A DNA stretch of 17,845 nucleotides from an uncultured Clostridia bacterium (GTDB lineage: Bacteria; Bacillota; Clostridia; Oscillospirales; Acutalibacteraceae). The notes under the pieces were generated by a model. The model was not told the DNA's origin. It saw only the letters and a list, made by a program, of their open reading frames with translations, and did not search any database. The translations under genes were made by a program, and so were the position numbers. Shown piece after piece: positions 15,493 through 17,845 of the stretch. Numbering within the stretch: position 1 is the first letter of the stretch; every line of letters begins with the position of its first letter. The stretch lies in contig CALAQQ010000197.1 of NCBI GenBank assembly GCA_937888485.1, positions 1-17,845 on the forward strand. The letters are read 5' to 3'.

Positions 15493-15527
15493 GAAACGGT
15501 ATAACCTCGGTTATGCCGTTTCTTTTT
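15493..15527 (+). terminator. Near-perfect inverted repeat with T tail, terminator at the hemW/element boundary
   Basis: A 14-bp stem (15493-15506 with 15509-15522, one G-T pair, two-base centre) is followed by five T on the plus strand. It would terminate rightward transcripts coming from hemW. It overlaps the recombinase stop codon (15511-15513) and its last codons. In the minus direction there is no T run, so it is not a normal terminator for the recombinase. It may instead be part of the element end. Confidence 0.65.
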
Positions 15528-17166
15528 GTGTGCATCTGCTGTAAAACTTATTTAATAATTCATTTGGTAATATGCCTGCATAGTTGTAGCTGATTATAAC
15601 TTTCTGCACTCTTTTACCTGACGATTTATCAGGTTTTTGAACATAAACAGCTTTCACCATATCGTTGAGAATGGCAGGAGTCAGTTCTTCAATGCCGACA
15701 TATTTCTTTGCTGTGCGGATAAACTTTTCAATGTTATCCGTTTTTTCTTGAATTTCCTGAATTTCTTTGTTTAACAACTCGATTTTTTCTTTTAGTTCGG
15801 TTTGCTCGGTTTCGTAATCATCAGAAAGCATTTTAAACCGTGTTTCTGAAAGATTACCGTTTACAAGGTCTTCGTAAACACGCTTGAATAATCGGTCAAG
15901 TTCGGAACAACGGTTTTCTGCCTTTTGAAGCATTTTTCTTTTGGTATCAAGTTCTTTCTTTGTTTCGCTTGATTTCAATGCTCCAAGTGCTTCTTTGAAT
16001 TCGTCTTCAAAAACGGAAACACACAAACAGACAAGCTGAATGTTTTCAAGTGTTCCTTCTTCAAGAACAACCGCACGAATGAAATGTGACCCACAAGGAT
16101 TATTGGGGTCTTTTCTGGAGTTGGAACAAACAAAATGGTCTTGCCGTGTTTCATAATTGTTCATTGTGCAGTAATACATTTTACTGCCGCAATCGGCACA
16201 TTTTGCAATTCCCGAAAACATATTTGTTTTGCCTGTCTTTGTTGGTCTGCGTTTGTTTTTTCGAAGCTCCTGAACACGGTTAAATGTGTCTTCATCAACA
16301 ATGGCTTCGTGTGTGTTCTCAAAAACATGCCACATATTAGGCGGGTTTTTTACCGTTTTCGAACTTTTGTAGGAAACCTTATTGGTTTTAAAATTAACCG
16401 TATGACCGATATACTCACTTTTTTCGAGAATTCCCGAAATTGTTTTTGGGTCCCAACCGTATGGATCTGCGGTTGGCTTTGACGGACAATTCCGACCGAT
16501 TCTCTTCCAATAGTTTGACGGTGTTTCGACTTTATCTTCTTCGAGAATTCTTGCAATCTGAGCTGTACCGTAACCTTCCATACATAAGTTGAAGATTCGT
16601 TTGACTATCTGAGCTGCTTCTTCGTCAACAACCCATTGTTTAGGGTTGTCGGGATTCTTCATAAATCCGTATGGCGGATTCGTTGTAAGATGTTCTCCTG
16701 CTTCGCCCTGACTTTTCTTGACGGCACGGATTTTCTTGCTTGTATCCTTAACATAAAACTCATTAATTATGTTTAGGAACGGAGTGAAATCATTGTCTTG
16801 CTGATTATTACTATCAACACCGTTGTTGATTGCAATGAAGCGGATATCATTGTTTGGGAATTTAACTTCCGTATACATTCCGACTTCAAGATAATTTCTG
16901 ACGATACGGGACATATCTTTTACGATAATCGTATCAACCTTGCCTTTATCAACAAGAGACATTAACTCCTGCCAAGCGGGTCTGTTGAAATTTGTACCTG
17001 AGTAACCGTCATCTGTAAAGTGCTGAAGATTTTTAAAACCGTTTTCTTTTGCGTATTTTTCGAGCATCGCCTTTTGATTTACAATCGAGTTACTGTCGCC
17101 CTGAAGTTCGTCATCTCTTGAAAGACGCTCATACAAGGCGGTAATTTTGTCAGACTGTCTTTTCAT
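15511..17166 (-). CDS. Large serine recombinase (TnpX-like site-specific integrase/excisionase)
   Basis: Recombinase that should catalyse integration and excision of the element through a serine-DNA intermediate. Of 551 residues, the resolvase-type catalytic domain (about 8-155) has the nucleophile S16 in LYERLSRDDE plus conserved DDGYSGTNFNRPA and DMSRIVRN. The recombinase domain (about 165-285) includes NPPYGF and a WDPKTISGIL helix. The zinc ribbon has C323, C326, C347 and C358. A long charged coiled coil (about 395-485) leads to a C-terminal region of the DUF4368 type. ATG at 17166 is chosen because AGGAGG lies five bases upstream. An in-frame ATG at 17232 would add 22 residues before the catalytic domain. 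No frameshift is present and the gene looks functional. Confidence 0.93.
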   Translation of the reverse strand: MKRQSDKITALYERLSRDDELQGDSNSIVNQKAMLEKYAKENGFKNLQHFTDDGYSGTNFNRPAWQELMSLVDKGKVDTIIVKDMSRIVRNYLEVGMYTEVKFPNNDIRFIAINNGVDSNNQQDNDFTPFLNIINEFYVKDTSKKIRAVKKSQGEAGEHLTTNPPYGFMKNPDNPKQWVVDEEAAQIVKRIFNLCMEGYGTAQIARILEEDKVETPSNYWKRIGRNCPSKPTADPYGWDPKTISGILEKSEYIGHTVNFKTNKVSYKSSKTVKNPPNMWHVFENTHEAIVDEDTFNRVQELRKNKRRPTKTGKTNMFSGIAKCADCGSKMYYCTMNNYETRQDHFVCSNSRKDPNNPCGSHFIRAVVLEEGTLENIQLVCLCVSVFEDEFKEALGALKSSETKKELDTKRKMLQKAENRCSELDRLFKRVYEDLVNGNLSETRFKMLSDDYETEQTELKEKIELLNKEIQEIQEKTDNIEKFIRTAKKYVGIEELTPAILNDMVKAVYVQKPDKSSGKRVQKVIISYNYAGILPNELLNKFYSRCTQKETA

Positions 17167-17171
17167 ATTTT

Positions 17172-17177
17172 CCTCCT
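17172..17177 (-). promoter_or_regulatory. Ribosome binding site deciding the recombinase start
   Basis: Perfect AGGAGG on the minus strand, five bases before the ATG at 17166. The alternative start at 17232 has GAGGTGA but about eleven bases away. Confidence 0.75.
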
Positions 17178-17235
17178 GTTCAGGCGGACAGTCTGCCAAT
17201 ACAGGATTGCTTGATTTCAATATATCACACATTTG

Positions 17236-17430
17236 TTAATTTTTCACCTCTTTTTCCAGATTATCGAGAAGTTTTTTCGGGAAACTTTTTTCACCGTCAA
17301 ATTCAGCGATGAAAACATAAGTGGTTTTGCCCGAATGGAATGTTACCGATATATCGGGTAACTCATTCGGTAACGGATTTTTTGCGACGATATTGCCGTT
17401 ATCGTCAAAACGGATGTTTTCATTTTTCAT
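17236..17430 (-). CDS. TnpW-like small transposon-encoded protein
   Basis: A 64-residue protein starting MKNENIRFDDNGNIV and containing GKTTYVFIAEFDGEKSF followed by KKLLDNLEKE. This resembles the TnpW family (PF14202), small proteins found beside the TnpX-type recombinase of Tn4451-like elements. They typically have a TTY(I/V)V...HF core and a short C-terminal helix. Function is not established. The ATG has AAAGGAG ten bases upstream, overlapping the relaxase stop. It lies 15 bp after the relaxase and 69 bp before the preferred recombinase start, so all three are probably one transcript. The family call rests on pattern and position, not on a search. Confidence 0.7.
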   Translation of the reverse strand: MKNENIRFDDNGNIVAKNPLPNELPDISVTFHSGKTTYVFIAEFDGEKSFPKKLLDNLEKEVKN

Positions 17431-17445
17431 AAATTTATTACTCCT

Positions 17446-17845
17446 TTATTCAATATTTTGATTATGGATTTGGATAGGTTTAATAATTTCACGGGACTGT
17501 TCTTGTTTCTGATATTTAACATTTGCAAGAACTTTTGAAATGATATATTTTGCACGTTTGAGTTCTTCAAGGCTACTGTAGTTGCTTTCGATCAAAGTGA
17601 CATCGACGGCTTTTTGTGTTTGCAGTTTTTCAAGTTCGGCTTTCAGAGACTTGGTTGTCGCTTTCGGGTTTTCATCAATCCACAGCTTTGCCCGGTAGAA
17701 TGAATTTAATTCCTTGCTGTGTTCGGTTTTGAATTTATCTCTGCCGAATTTCTTTTTTGCATACTCATCAGCAACGGATTTATATTTCGCATATTCACCG
17801 AGGAATTTAATTCCCTTTTTGAGTTCCTTTATTCTTTCCTCAGCA
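17446..17845 (-). CDS. C-terminal part of a probable relaxase/mobilization protein, 5' end off the window
   Basis: The minus-strand frame is open from the window edge to TAA at 17446 and encodes the last 132 residues of a larger protein. It begins AERIKELKKGIKFLGEYAKY. It is rich in Lys, Glu and Ala and largely helical, with coiled-coil-like stretches such as SLKAELEKLQTQKAV and SSLEELKRAKYIISKVL, and ends IHNQNIE. This organisation is what is seen at the C-terminus of MobA/VirD2-type relaxases of Clostridia elements, which sit immediately upstream of tnpW and the recombinase. The catalytic tyrosine and histidine motifs would be in the missing N-terminal part, so the assignment is by position and tail character. 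No start codon applies. Confidence 0.6.
   Translation of the reverse strand, partial: AEERIKELKKGIKFLGEYAKYKSVADEYAKKKFGRDKFKTEHSKELNSFYRAKLWIDENPKATTKSLKAELEKLQTQKAVDVTLIESNYSSLEELKRAKYIISKVLANVKYQKQEQSREIIKPIQIHNQNIE

Larger units (their letters stand above)
15447..17845. mobile_element. End of a Tn4451-like or ICE-type integrative element
   Basis: Three minus-strand genes in close succession form the element terminus: a relaxase C-terminal region, a TnpW-like protein and a large serine recombinase. The recombinase is the outermost gene, next to the chromosomal hemW, as usual for such elements. The exact boundary should lie between the hemW stop (15446) and the recombinase end (15511). The inner part continues past 17845, so size, cargo and the other attachment site are unknown. 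Family knowledge supports the element type; the precise end is inferred. Confidence 0.75.

Overview
The window reads as a piece of a Firmicutes (Clostridia) genome, most like the gut Oscillospiraceae/Ruminococcaceae. This is inferred from the hrcA-grpE-dnaK-dnaJ order with a CIRCE operator, strong AGGAGG-type ribosome binding sites, a short three-module MetH, and a Tn4451/ICE-type serine recombinase with TnpW. No rRNA, tRNA or CRISPR array was seen.

Region 1 (1 to about 1380) does not match the rest. A GC-rich metallo-beta-lactamase-fold gene without its N-terminus (1-912, minus) abuts a very AT-rich pentapeptide-repeat fragment cut at both ends (about 897-1379, minus). That fragment abuts the first codons of metH, which has no promoter or ribosome binding site. 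Two abrupt composition changes coinciding with two broken genes suggest a chimeric contig end or a recent rearrangement. The left 1.4 kb should not be used for gene-context inference without checking.

Region 2 (1362-6061) is ordinary chromosome: metH (plus) converging on an aldose-1-epimerase-like gene (minus), then an AlkD-like DNA glycosylase and a phosphoglycolate-phosphatase-like HAD hydrolase (both minus). Clear promoters or terminators separate them into short units.

Region 3 (6071-10791) is the heat-shock operon hrcA-grpE-dnaK-dnaJ on the minus strand. It has a TTGACA/TATAGT promoter, a perfect CIRCE operator and an additional CIRCE half-site. HrcA represses the operon through CIRCE; DnaK, DnaJ and GrpE form the chaperone cycle.

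Region 4 (10849-15446), divergent from it on the plus strand, carries a GPH-family sugar:cation symporter that runs into lepA (12-bp gap), then a terminator and hemW. In many Firmicutes lepA-hemW lies directly upstream of hrcA in the same direction; here the block is divergent and a sugar transporter lies between.

Region 5 (about 15447-17845) is the end of an integrative mobile element: the C-terminal part of a probable relaxase, a TnpW-like small protein and a large serine recombinase, all minus strand and closely packed. It sits directly against the 3' end of hemW, with a near-perfect inverted repeat over the recombinase stop codon. The other element end lies outside the window.

Nothing here is a convincing wholly new system. 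The points most worth a second look are the left-end junctions, the element boundary at hemW, the triple CIRCE half-site and the transporter-lepA transcription unit.
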